NCBI GenBank assembly: GCA_039090855.1
Contig: CM077023.1
Span: 80,141,127 to 80,205,126 of the forward strand
Source: Macrothele yani
Taxonomy: Eukaryota > Arthropoda > Arachnida > Araneae > Macrothelidae
DNA: 64,000 bases
Reading direction: 5' to 3'
This document shows positions 1 through 10,149 of this stretch, one piece after another (position 1 is the first letter of the stretch; the number at the start of each line of letters is the position of its first letter). The notes beneath the pieces are model-generated. The model saw nothing but the letters and a program-made list of their open reading frames with translations. It was not told the DNA's origin and did no database searches. The translations under genes and the position numbers were made by a program.

Positions 1-647
1 GTTCTACGTCCTTTCCCCAAAGAACGGAACATATCCATAACTTTTCTGTTATTTAAAGTTACGCATTCGTTTTATCTTTTAGTATATTGCCTACCGCGCG
101 ACAGTGGGAAGTTTCTAGTTGCTGTTGTTTTTTAACCCTAATTTGTTTCCGTATTACATATTTGTCTGGGATTCTAAATATTTCGTTTTGCAAAAAGCAT
201 TCCCAGGTTTATATTTCCGATTTTTCGCGTATGCTTGATAATAAGAACGTGAAACTTTAATATGCCGTTTCTCTGAAATGCTTCAGTAAAAGTATCACAA
301 TAACTAATGGCGATGTTGTCGTATGTCATTTGAAATAATCATTGAACACAAAACTGTCTTGCTGTGCGAGACAATGTTTCCGATGCTTATTTCTCGTGTT
401 TCGCAACTCTGATTTGTTCTTCTAAGAAATAAGAAATTAATTTCTTCTTATTCGCCCTGTATTTCTTCTTATTCGCCCTGCCCCCTTACTGGACCACAGT
501 AAAGGGGCAATCTGATAGCGACATTACATAAATTCAATAGCAATGAAGGTCCACAGAAATCCACTTCGGACGTCACATGAATAAGGTCCACAATATTCTG
601 TTTTTCTTAATCAAATTTTTTTCTGCAATGTATATATATCTATAGGT
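1..647. other. Left flank, no gene seen
   Basis: No convincing coding region, RNA gene or known repeat is visible. The only structure I see is a direct tandem duplication of a 21-bp unit (atttcttcttattcgccctg plus t) at about 440-481. Short ORFs in the last part are chance frames over the RTE fragment that follows. Confidence 0.5.
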
Positions 648-810
648 AAGACCCAGAAGAAGACCACATATGAGATGGGTGGATGAAATTCGAAAGTATG
701 CGGGAGTGACATGAAGGAGACTGGCACAAGACAGACCGTTGTCGAGGAAACTTGGGGAGACCTTCGTCCAGCAGTGGATTGATAATGGTTGACAATGATG
801 ATGATGATAT
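648..810 (+). repeat. 5'-truncated RTE LINE, 3' end only
   Basis: These bases match the last 160 bp of the full RTE copies in this window (for example 5496-5660): the codons for the C-terminal RRRPH..RWVDEI and WIDNG segments, then the TGA-triplet tail. The copy begins abruptly after an AT run, as expected for a 5'-truncated retrotransposition product. One stop codon (TGA in place of the Trp codon TGG) lies in the coding part. A Tc1 element is inserted in its tail. Confidence 0.85.
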
Positions 811-811
811 A

Positions 812-2030
812 CACTGAAGTGCCAGAAAAACTGGTACACCAGTCTAATACTTGGTAGGTCCCCCACGGGAGCGCAGGACTGCAGAAATACGACGGTGCAT
901 GAACTCCACTAGCTTCTGGAAATATGCTGTAGGCAATGCACACCATACTTCCTGCAGAGCGTTCCACAATTCGGGTGTATTCCGAGGTCTCGGATTCCTG
1001 TGTTCGATAGCGCGTTACATGGCATCCCAAATGTGTTTTATCACGTTTAGATCTGGGGACTTGGGTGGGATGGCAACACCCCAAAATCAGATGAATGCTC
1101 CTCTAACCATAATGTGGCGTCCCGACACCTGTGTGGAGGTGTATTGCCCTGTTGGAACAGGCCCAACCTATCTGCATGAATGCAGGACATGAACGGGTGT
1201 ACCTCGTCAGAAAGAAAGCGCACATCGCGTTGGCCGGTTACAGACGTTTGTAGACGTACCAGGGATCCCAGTGAAGTCCAGCTAAACACACCCCATACCA
1301 TTACGGACCTCCCACCAGCCAGTACAGTTCCCTGTTGACAGGCGGGATCCATGGTTTTATGGGGTTTGCGCCACGCACGAATCCTTCCATCTGACCGATA
1401 CAGTTGGAAACGCGACTCGTCAGACCAGGCTACTTTTTTCCAGTGATCAAGTGTTCAGTGGCGGTGTTGCCGTGCCCAAGCGAGGCGCATAGCTCTGTGT
1501 CGTGCATCCATCAAGGGGACTCGAGTTGGGCGTCGGCATCCGTAGCCCATATCGTGCAGGGTACGTTGCACAGTCCGGACGCTGATGCTTGTTGAGGCTC
1601 CAGCATTGAATTCCGATGATACTTGCGAAAGTGTTAAACGCCTATCGCGTGAAACGATTCTTGACAGCCGACGATGATCACGTTCACCCAATGTCTTTTT
1701 ACGGCCACACTGTCATCGTAGGTTGGAGGTTATGCCGGAATTCTTGTAGACACGGTACATCCTTGCAATGGTCGTCCGTGAAAATCTGAACTTCGTTTCT
1801 ACCTCCGAAATACTATGGCCCATCTCACGAGCGCCAACTATGACACCGCGTTGAAAATCGCTTAAATCGTTATTACTTGTTCTTCTCATGCCGAAAATAG
1901 CTCTGACAGCTGGCAAGAATGTCTATCGCTTTATATACGCACTGGCGGACGCAACCGAGTACGCGCATAGATGACGTTGCTATGTATTTTGCATAAGCTC
2001 GTCTGTACCAGTTTTTCTGGCACTTCAGAG
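812..2030 (-). mobile_element. Tc1-like DNA transposon with both terminal repeats
   Basis: The element is bounded by inverted terminal repeats: CACTGAAGTGCCAGAAAAAC on the left and the complement of the same sequence, with one difference, on the right at about 2004-2030. TA dinucleotides sit at 810-811 and 2031-2032, the usual Tc1/mariner target duplication. Its length of 1219 bp is normal for a Tc1 element. It is inserted in the TGA/TA tail of the RTE fragment at 648-810. Confidence 0.9.
1047..1916 (-). pseudogene. Broken Tc1-like transposase
   Basis: Read on the minus strand, 1916-1713 encodes the first helix-turn-helix (LSDFQRGVIVGAREMGHSI and following), and 1691-1455 the second DNA-binding part (RLSRIVSRDRRLTLSQV, RTVQRTLHDMGY). 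The catalytic domain follows in the same frame after a TGA at about 1452: the first Asp is present in WSDESRF. The second, normally FQQDN, reads FQQGN, so that catalytic Asp is Gly. The third (SPDL) is present only after a frameshift near 1050. The two N-terminal pieces are also in different frames. With a lost metal-binding Asp, a stop and at least two frame breaks, this copy cannot be active. It can only serve as a substrate through its terminal repeats. Confidence 0.88.
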
Positions 2031-2032
2031 TA

Positions 2033-2074
2033 TATATATATATATATATGGATATATGTGTATATATATATATA
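2033..2074. repeat. TA-rich microsatellite
   Basis: A run of TA dinucleotides with a few interruptions (tatatggatatatgtgta) separates the Tc1 element from the TCA triplet tail of the minus-strand RTE derivative. Confidence 0.85.
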
Positions 2075-2420
2075 TCATCATCATCATCATCATTGTCAAC
2101 CATTATCAATCCACTGCTGGACGAAGGTCTCCCAAGTTTCCTCCACAACGGTCTGTCTTGTGCCAGTCTCCTCCATGTCACCCCTGCATACTTTCGAATT
2201 TCATCCACCCATCTCCCATGTGGTCTTCTTCTGGGTCTTTTCCTGTCCCTTGGAATCCAATCTAAAATTTCGGCTGTCCATCGATGATCTGTCCTTCTGG
2301 CAGTATGTCCAGCCCATTGCCATTTCAGGGATTTAACTCTGATCATGATGTCTTCCACTCTTGTCATTTTTCGGATCCACGAGGAGGGCTGTGATGTTAC
2401 GCATCACCTGATCTTACATC

Positions 2421-2422
<2 letters not shown>
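2075..2422 (-). mobile_element. Internally deleted RTE: 5' terminus joined to 3' terminus
   Basis: On the minus strand this starts with about 36 bp identical, but for one base, to the 5' end of full RTE copies (gggatgtaag..., compare 2477-2512). It jumps at about 2381-2387 straight into the last 290 bp of the RTE (from the codons before WIRKMTRVEDIM to the stop) and ends in a TGA-triplet tail. Everything between, about 2.85 kb of endonuclease and reverse transcriptase, is absent. This layout resembles non-autonomous RTE derivatives such as Bov-A, which keep only the two ends of their parent, but a simple deletion would look the same. Confidence 0.8.
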
Positions 2423-2478
<56 letters not shown>

Positions 2479-2512
2479 GATGTAAGGTCAGGTGATGCGT
2501 AACATCACAGCC
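2387..2512. repeat. Head-to-head RTE 5' ends around an AT run
   Basis: A 36-bp arm (2387-2422) and its inverted copy (2477-2512), with one mismatch, face each other across 54 bp of pure AT. The arms are the 5' termini of two RTE copies in opposite orientation. The whole can fold into one long hairpin. Confidence 0.85.
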
Positions 2513-5500
2513 TCTCCTTGACAAATGTCAACCCCGCCTTCTCGTGGTACATCCTGTTCCCACTAAAGGGGCTCTGACGACCGCCAATAGCGGTATAACT
2601 ATACCATCGGGATTATAGGAAATGCTATCCCACACTCACCAACCCGCTTGGCCAGCGTGGTGAGTTATGGCCAAACCCCTCCAAAATGACTCCACAACTT
2701 AAATCTTGGCCCTCAGTCTCCGGCAGCTGGAATGTACCTGGCCAAGGCAGCGGCCAGTGCGACATGAAGGCAGAGGGTGCTAAGAATCCCCGGAGGACCG
2801 GACTAGGCTGCCATCTGATGCTGACCTTGGCTACGTACAACGGACGCTCCCTGTCTTCTGATTCAAGGCTTCTTGAATTGGAAGAGGAACTACAAAGGAT
2901 CAAGTGGGACATCGTCGGGCTAAGTGAGGTAAGGAGAAAAGGAGAAGATCTCATTGAACTGAAAAGTGGACATCTCTTCTACTATCGTGGGACAGATACT
3001 GGCAGAACTAGTGGTGTTGGATTTATAATAAACAAGAAACTGAAGGATAAAGTTGTAGAAGTTGAAAGTTCCTCTGACAGAGCTGCACGACTCGTTATCC
3101 AACTCTCGAGAAGATACCAGGCTCAGATTATTCAAACTTATGCACCCACCACAAGTCATGCTGAAGAAGAAATTGAAGAATTTTATGAGGAAATTCGTGA
3201 TCTAAATAATAAAGGTAAGCAGCACTTGAAGATAATTATGGGAGATTTCAATGCAAAAATAGGGCAACGGCAACAGAATGAAACTTCAGTAGGTAAATTC
3301 GGTCACGGCAACAGAAACCAGCGTGGAAATACTCTCGTAGAGTTTGCAGAGGCAGAAGGGTTTTTCATCTTGAACTCCTTTTTCAAGAAAAAGCCACACA
3401 GGAAATGGACATGGAGACATCCAAATGGGACGACAAGTGAAATTGATTTTATTATGTGTAACAAAAAATTCGTCATAGAAGACTGCACTGTACTAAACAA
3501 GTTCAACACAGGCAGTGACCATAGATTGGTGAGATGTAAGATGCACCTCAACACTAAACTCGAACGTAGCAAGCTCATAAGACAAACAAAATGTATTGAC
3601 ATAACCAACCTTAAAAAACACCATAATACCTTCAAGTTGGAACTGAAGAACAGATTCTCTGCTTTAGAAGGCCTAACATCGGAAGAAGTGGATATTTCTG
3701 AAGTTAACAGAAAAGTAACCAAAGCTCTTATGGAAACAGCAACAAAATTAGCTGGGTCTAAGAACAAATTGCATGTGAACAAATTATCAGGAAAAACCAA
3801 AATGTTGATGCAAAAAAGAAGAGAGATGAGGACAACTAAAGAAGATGTGACTTCCAAAGTGGAATATATAGAGCTATGCAAGACAGTACGAAAAAGTATC
3901 ACTGAAGACGTAAGGAAATTCAACTGTGAACTAGTGTAAGGAAAGCAATTGAAAACAACCAAAGCCTAAAGATAGCAAAGGGACATCTCAGTAAGGGAAG
4001 AAAACAGATTATGGCACTGAGAAAAGAAGATGGTTCTGTAACAAGAAATAGAGGCGAAATTTTGACAAGAGTGAAAGATTTCTACTCCAAATTATATGAA
4101 AGGGATGATACATGTACTCCAGGCATCATGAAAGATACCAGAGTTCTTCCAGTCCTTCCAGCAGAAGTTGCACATGCAATCAAGAACATGAAGCGGGGAA
4201 AAGCTCCAGGAGAAGATGGAATTACTGTAGACATCATACAAGAAGCAAGTGGAGAAATCGAAACAGTACTCGCCCAAATTTTCACTCGATGCCTTAATGA
4301 AGGGAACATTCCTGAGGATTGGAACAACGCTACAATGATCTTGCTACATAAAAAAGGTGACATTGAGGATCTCAGGAACTACAGACCTATCAGCCTCCTA
4401 TCAGTGGTTTATAAAATCTTCACTAAAGTTCTTTCACACCGCTTGAAGGTAACACTGGACATGGCTCAACCGAGAGAACAAGCTGGATTCAGGAGTGGCT
4501 ACAGCACAATAGATCATATCCACGTACTGAGAGAACTAATTGAAAGAGCGAGGGAATATGAACTTCCATTGTGCATGGCTTTTATCGATTATGAAAAAGC
4601 CTTTGATTCGGTGAAACCATCAGCAGTTGCAATGGCTCTGAAATCCTGCGGTATTGAAGATGCATACATTAATATTATTAATAACATCTATGAAAATGCA
4701 AGTGCAAAGATTCTGCTATTTGGTAATACAACACACATAAAAATTGGGAAAGGAGTGAGACAAGGTGACACCATATCTCCGAAGCTCTTTAATGCTACAT
4801 TGGAAAATGTCTTTCAATCACTGAACTGGGAAAACAAAGGGATAAAGATTAATGGAGATTATCTAACCCACCTTCGTTTTGCTGATGACATAGTCATTTT
4901 TGCAACTACCCCATCGGAGCTACAGAGTATGATGCAGGAACTTGCTGACAAAAGTAAAGAAGTGGGATTAAAAATGAACTTTCAGAAGACAAAAGTGATG
5001 TTCAATGCTTTTACAAGAAATGAAGATTTATCGATTGATGGAGAAAAGCTGGAGATAACAGACACGTACGTTTATCTTGGACAGCAGATATCAAGTGAGG
5101 GTCACATTAGTGAAGAAATTAATCGGCGTACAAAACTTGCCTGGAGAGCTTTTGGAAGAAACAGCATAATTTTCAAGAGCAATATGCCAATATGTCTTAA
5201 AAGAAAAGTGTTTGATCAATGCATCCTTCCAGTGCTTACGTATGGTGCAGAGACGTGGACCTTAGCTAAAAGAGACATACAAAGGCTGCAGACAACTCAA
5301 AGAAGCATGGAGAGGTGCATGCTTGGTGTAACCAGGAGAGATAAGAAGAGGAACACGTGGATCCGAAAAATGACAAGAGTGGAAGACATCATGATCAGAG
5401 TTAAATCCCTGAAATGGCAATGGGCTGGACATACTGCCAGAAGAACAGACCATCGATGGACAGCCGAAATTTTAGATTGGATTCCAAGGGACAGGAAAAG

Positions 5501-5667
5501 ACCCAGAAGAAGACCACATGGAAGATGGGTGGATGAAATTCGAAAGTATGCGGGAGTGACCTGGAGGAGACTGGCACAAGACAGACGGTTGTGGAGGAAA
5601 CTTGGGGAGACCTTCGTCCAGCAGTGGATTGATAATGGTTGACAATGATGATGATGATATATATATA
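2477..5667 (+). mobile_element. RTE-clade LINE, copy 1, near full length
   Basis: The copy runs from the common 5' terminus gggatgtaag at 2477, through about 209 bp of leader, one long coding region and a stop at 5640-5642, to a short TGATGA tail. There are no LTRs and no RNase H domain. A single endonuclease plus reverse transcriptase ORF with a microsatellite tail is the RTE-clade plan. AT repeats on both sides could be its target duplication but are too simple to prove it. About 3.2 kb, nearly identical to copies 2 and 3. Confidence 0.92.
2686..5642 (+). pseudogene. RTE polyprotein, one frameshift
   Basis: The first ORF (2686-3939, 417 aa) holds the apurinic-type endonuclease: TYNGRSL, SEVRRKGE, QTYAPTTS, MGDFNAKIG and GSDHRLVRC carry the expected catalytic Asn, Glu, Tyr, Asp/Asn and Asp-His. 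The second (4011-5642, 543 aa) holds the reverse transcriptase with RPISLLSVVYKI, FIDYEKAFDSV, RQGDTISP and the catalytic FADD, then the C-terminal RTE domain (WAGHTARRTDHRW). Comparison with copy 2 shows the break is a 2-bp TA insertion at about 3936 that makes a TAA stop. Without it the frame would be open over about 985 codons. The enzyme nicks the target and copies its own RNA in the nucleus. This copy should not make a fused product. Confidence 0.9.
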
Positions 5668-5781
5668 CTAAAGAGCAAAACTGAAGACTAAGGAAAAAAT
5701 TTTAGAATTTAAAACGAAGGGTGCAAAAAAACCTGAAAATCAAAACGCGCAACGCAGCAGTTTTGAAAATTCAGAATTCAC

Positions 5782-7981
5782 ATTCTATAAAGAAGATACC
5801 TAAGCAAAAAAATACATATATAATTTTGACTCACACCTAGCACAACATAGAAAAGGTTATGTATCTACCTGTGTGATCAAAAGGAAAAAAGATAAAAAAA
5901 TAAAATAAAACAACTGAATGTAGAAGGTGTCGAGAATACTGAGCCTTGGCTTTATCAAGGACCAGCAAAAACTCTGCATTTTCTCACTTCCACAAAGACC
6001 TAGTTGGAAATGGGTTTCTGCAAGGCCATAGATGCAAGTAACATTCCCACCTAAAATAGTTTAAAAAATATATATATAAGTCATGTCCTCCTTAGAGTTG
6101 CATGACCTAGCACTAGTTAACAATTTCGCTTGCATCCATTAACCTTCCTGGCCCGACCCATACTCTTCATCTGTTACTATTAAACAGAGAGGAGAAGATT
6201 AAAGAGAACTCAAGCTGTGAGAGTGACATAATAATTAGAAATGATTTTCAGCCATAACGAAATTCCAAGTTCGTTTGAGAGGATGCCTATTAACTACCTG
6301 AAAGGAACCTTAGTGCTATGGATCCAAATTTTACATTGCAATTAAAACAAAAAATGTTAATAATATAAACGAACAGATTTTTGAAAGAAAACTTGAGTCT
6401 AAAACCCCCTGTTTATACAACTTATGACAGCACGAAAACGAGAATAAGTTAAAGATAATAGTTATTCATCACTAAAGCTATACTAAAAACTTTGTGAAAG
6501 TTATATACCTTAAACAGTTAGATTCTGCAATATGTATAGAAGTATTTCAGCAGTGCTTTAAGTGCATAATTAATTAGTTAAATAAGAACTTAACTACTTT
6601 TATAATATTTCTCATAGATTCAGCGCATAGAAAAGTTACAGGCTTCAGCCTTCTTTCTGTTCCTACAGGTACCTCAAAAGTCTTAAGTTTACAAAGAAAA
6701 TTTTTTTTCTGGTTAAAATCTCCGCGCAAAAATGTTAACAGACAAACCAATGCCTAAAAGCTGAAAAGCTAAAAAACGACAGAGAAAAGGTACATGAAGT
6801 ACAAACATTGAACTAATAAAACCTAGGGAGTGGTGGAAGAGTCAGCTTACCTCTTGTGTTACAAAAAGTTTTCTCCTCACAAGAGAAGAACATGGCTGAC
6901 CTCTTCCACCACTTAGATTCTGGGTTTTATTGAGTTGGGGCTGATGGCCTCCTCATACAGCAAGAAACCTTTTCTCTGCGGAGATTTTAACCAGAAAAAA
7001 ATTATATAAACTTAAGATTGTGGATCTGTTATGATCAGAAAGAGCTGAATTAACTCTTTCTTTTCTTTGTAACATGAGAAATATTATAAAATACACGAGC
7101 AGTTTATTTAATAATCTTTGCATGTATTAAATCACCTTAGTGAGCTTCTATAGATTAATCAGAATCTTATTAATTTTAATGTTGGTTTTACTATTTTTAG
7201 TATAGCTATCCTAGTGATGAATAACTAGTTTTCTTTTTTATTTGTTTTTATTTTCTGTTTAAGGTATATAACAGATTTTTAAGCTTTTTTTGTGATTTTG
7301 TTTAATATTATTTAATTTTTTGTTTTAATAGGACCGTCATATCCATAGCACTAAGGTTCCTTTAGGTAGTTAATAGGCATCCTCTAGCCAAAAATCTTCG
7401 TTACAAATTAACATTGGTCTGACCAATTAATTGCAATGTAAAATTTGGATTTCTTTTGCATTGTTTTTCAGGTTTAAATTCTCTCTCAAACGAACTTGGA
7501 ATTTCGTTATGGCTGAAAATCATTTCTAATTATTATGTCACTCTCACAGCTTGAGTTCTCTTTAATCTTCTCCTCTCTGTTTAATAGTAACAGATGAAGA
7601 GTATGGGTCGGGCCAGGAAGGTTAATGGATGCAAGCAAAATTGTTAACTAGTGCTAGGTCATGCAACTCTAAGGAGGACATGACTTATATATATATTTTT
7701 CAAACTATTTTAGGCGGGAATGTTACTTGCATCTATGGCCTTGCAGAAACCCATTTCCAACTAGGTCTTTGTGGAAGTGAGAAAATGCAGAGTTTTTGCT
7801 GGTCCTTGATAAAGCCAAGGCTCAGTATTCTCGACACCTTCTACATTCAGTTGTTTTATTTTATTTTTTTTATCATTTTTCCTTTTGATCACACAGGTAG
7901 ATACATAACCTTTTCTATGTTGTACTAGGTGTGAGTCAAAATTATATATGTATTTTTTTGCTTAGGTATCTTCTTTATAGA

Positions 7982-7983
<2 letters not shown>
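5782..7983. repeat. 2.2-kb fold-back palindrome
   Basis: The sequence from 5782 (attctataaagaagatacc) to about 6300 is the reverse complement of 7500-7983 with very few differences, well above 95 percent identity by eye. Inner parts are also inverted copies but more diverged. The centre lies near 6880, where agggagtggtggaagag faces ctcttccaccactta. The right arm carries about 110 bp (about 7378-7490) that is rearranged relative to the left. No transposase, reverse transcriptase or other domain is visible, and a 99-codon ORF at 7629-7928 looks like chance. It fits a fold-back type DNA transposon or an inverted duplication. A transcript across it would form a long hairpin RNA. Precise target duplications are not visible. 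Confidence 0.85.

Positions 7984-8048
<65 letters not shown>
7984..8048. repeat. TA then GA microsatellite
   Basis: A compound run of TA followed by GA dinucleotides directly abuts the right end of the palindrome and hides any target duplication there. Confidence 0.95.
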
Positions 8049-8051
<3 letters not shown>

Positions 8052-8768
8052 CTTTTCCTATTGGAAAATTCTGCAGTAAACTAGGGAATTTTTGCTTGTG
8101 ATTTAGGGAAAAGTTTGAGATTTTAGGAATTTAGGAACAGGTTTAAAGAACTGTTCAAGGGCTCTAAGCCCAGATATTTTGGCGGCCCTTTTCGTAAATG
8201 ACCATTTAGATTTCTTTTCTTAATGCTTTTTGTTTGAGATCACTGTTTCTCAGTGCGATTCAATGTGTGTGATAAAAATAAACTATGTTAATAAACAAGT
8301 CAACTTCTCAAAGGAAAATAAAAGAGACGGCTGATTAAAGAAACTAAGGTTTAAAACAGTATTTGAAACTCAAATTAGCAGAGATTTAGTGAACAGGAAA
8401 GTAGAATAGCATTGAAATCTAGTTAAAACAATTGGTTTGCTAAATATAGGAATTACTCATTTATCATACCGACAAAAAAGTATTAATGAAAAGGCTGTAA
8501 ATTAAAATATGAACATACCGGGATTTTAGTGCCTCACATTTTTGCAAGTTTACGAAGTACGTTTAAATAAATTTATTTCCTTGGGCAATTGCTGGATGAA
8601 ACAGGTCAGAGAGGGAAAATAGTTGTGCGTTCATTGTCCACACCCTGTGCAGGGGTGTTGTGTATTTTTCGCTGCTGAAATGGAGCTAAGCACGAGCCAT
8701 TTTCATGCAATGATTCTGTATGACATTGGAAGAGGTATAAACAAATTATCTGAATGAATTGTTTGCTT
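8049..8768. other. Unassigned AT-rich stretch
   Basis: I see no coding region or repeat of a known kind here. It lies between the GA run and a SINE. Confidence 0.5.
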
Positions 8769-8780
8769 GCAATCAATCCT

Positions 8781-9002
8781 GCCGCCCCGGTGGCGCAGTG
8801 GTCTAAGCGATGGCCTCTGATCATTCGTCCGAAAGGGGTCCGGGTTCGAATCCCGGTGAGGCATGGATGTTGTGTTTGTCTTATGGCACTGGCTCTCTCC
8901 CTTCCCTGGAACCAGTGACCCTAAATTAGGGACGGGAGACTGCTTATAGCCCATTGAGTTGCTCACGGTGGTCGTTAAACCTCCAAACAGACAGACAGAC
9001 AG
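8781..9002 (+). mobile_element. SINE-A, full length, with target duplication
   Basis: A tRNA-like head carries the internal RNA polymerase III promoter: A box TGGCGCAGTGG and B box GGGTTCGAATCCC. It is followed by a conserved body (ctggctctctcccttccct, gaccctaaattaggg) and the 3' end ggtcgttaaacctcc with a CAGA tail. A 12-bp target duplication, gcaatcaatcct, flanks it at 8769-8780 and 9003-9014. It is non-coding and depends on a LINE for movement. At least eight more copies or fragments occur in this window. Confidence 0.93.
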
Positions 9003-9284
9003 GCAATCAATCCTTACTGTTCTACACTATTGATTTGTAACTCCCAAATTCCAATGAACAAAAACCTTCACACACACTAAAAACAAATAAAAAATTTAGC
9101 AATTCGAACCTCTAGTTGGGGGCCATGGGCCAGGGCCCCGTTGACCCACTCATTAAGATGGGACTGTTCGGGAGCATGTAAGTTGATGGGCACTTGTCGA
9201 CAGCTGGGTTATGTAAATGATTGCACTTGCGAACCAATCACGTGATAGGTAAGGGATATAAGAGAGCAAAATGGCTCGGTGTAG

Positions 9285-9848
9285 CTACATTTGGTCATCC
9301 TCACGTTGTTGCGTGGACCAGTGCATCGGGGAGATCTCGGTGGCGAAAGCACGTGTAAGGAGTGTACATAATCAGCGTAGCTAAGTTTGGCCGTCCTCAC
9401 CTAGGCGTGTGGACCGCTGCAATGGAGTGATCTCAGTGGCGAAAGCACGTGTAAGGAATGTAAATAATCAGCGTAGCTAAGCTTGGTCGTCCTTAACTGG
9501 GCTTGTGGACAACGGCATCGAAATGATCTCGGTGGCGAAAGCACGTGTAAGGAGTGTAAATAATCACCGTGGCTAAGTTTGGACGTCCTCACCTGGGCGT
9601 GTGGACGACAGCATCGGAGTGATTTCGGTGGCGAAAGCACGTGTAAGGAGTGTAAATAATCAGCGTAGCTAAGTTTGGCCGTCCTCACCTGGGCATGTGA
9701 ACCACTGCTTCGGAGTGATTTCGGTGGCGAAATAACGTGTAAGGAGTGTAAATAATCATCATAACTAATTTGGACTTCCTAACCTGGGCGTGTAGACCAG
9801 TGCGCCAGAAGTGATCTCGATGGCAAAAGCACGTGTAAGGAGTGAGAA
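9285..9848. repeat. 96-bp minisatellite, 5.9 units
   Basis: Five complete 96-bp units start at 9285, 9381, 9477, 9573 and 9669, and a partial one at 9765. Each has a variable first half and a conserved second half (ggtggcgaaagcacgtgtaa, then ggagtgtaaataatca). Because 96 is a multiple of three, a minus-strand frame stays open over three units (9688-9401) and spells a 32-residue repeat around ADYLHSLHVLSP. I see no start context, splice signal or homology that would make this a gene. Confidence 0.93.
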
Positions 9849-10110
9849 TGTCTGGGCAACGTCATCGGGAATCCTACCATCGCACGGACGCCTTTACCAG
9901 ATACTTCATCATAGGGCTACGTGCGGCTGGTTGCCATCTTCAGTGGAAACGCGGAAACTCATCGGAATGCAACAACTGTCGGACGAATGCGACGACAGTG
10001 GTTGGAGAAAGGTAACATGTGCCACCGTAGTAGAATTGGTTCACGTAAGGGGAAGTCCAAACGCCTCGATCTCAGCCCACAGTCCACAGCCGACAACATT
10101 TGACAAGGTG
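9849..10110 (+). pseudogene. Tc1-like transposase N-terminal fragment
   Basis: Translation gives HRTDAFTRYFIIGLRAAG and, after a frameshift near 9940, ETHRNATTVGRMRRQWLEKG, then RSRIGSRK. These are the first helix-turn-helix and linker of a Tc1-like transposase and closely resemble the N-terminal part of the one at 17829-18904. No catalytic domain follows, because a mariner fragment in opposite orientation begins at about 10150. The last unit of the minisatellite runs directly into it. Confidence 0.75.
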
Positions 10111-10149
10111 AAGGATTTTGGTTGTTGTTGTAGCCACTGTAAGGTACAC

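Noticed and set aside
7629..7928. 99-codon plus-strand ORF in the right palindrome arm
   Set aside because: It lies entirely in the inverted repeat, has no known motif, and the mirrored left arm does not preserve a comparable frame.
8795..8870. tRNA gene
   Set aside because: The A and B boxes are good, but the sequence is the head of a dispersed SINE with body, tail and target duplication.
9401..9688. 95-codon minus ORF with a 32-residue repeat
   Set aside because: The open frame follows from the 96-bp period. No start context or homology. Kept only as a minisatellite property.
9285..9848. CRISPR-like array
   Set aside because: Eukaryotic context, and 96-bp units that are similar along their whole length rather than short repeats with unrelated spacers.
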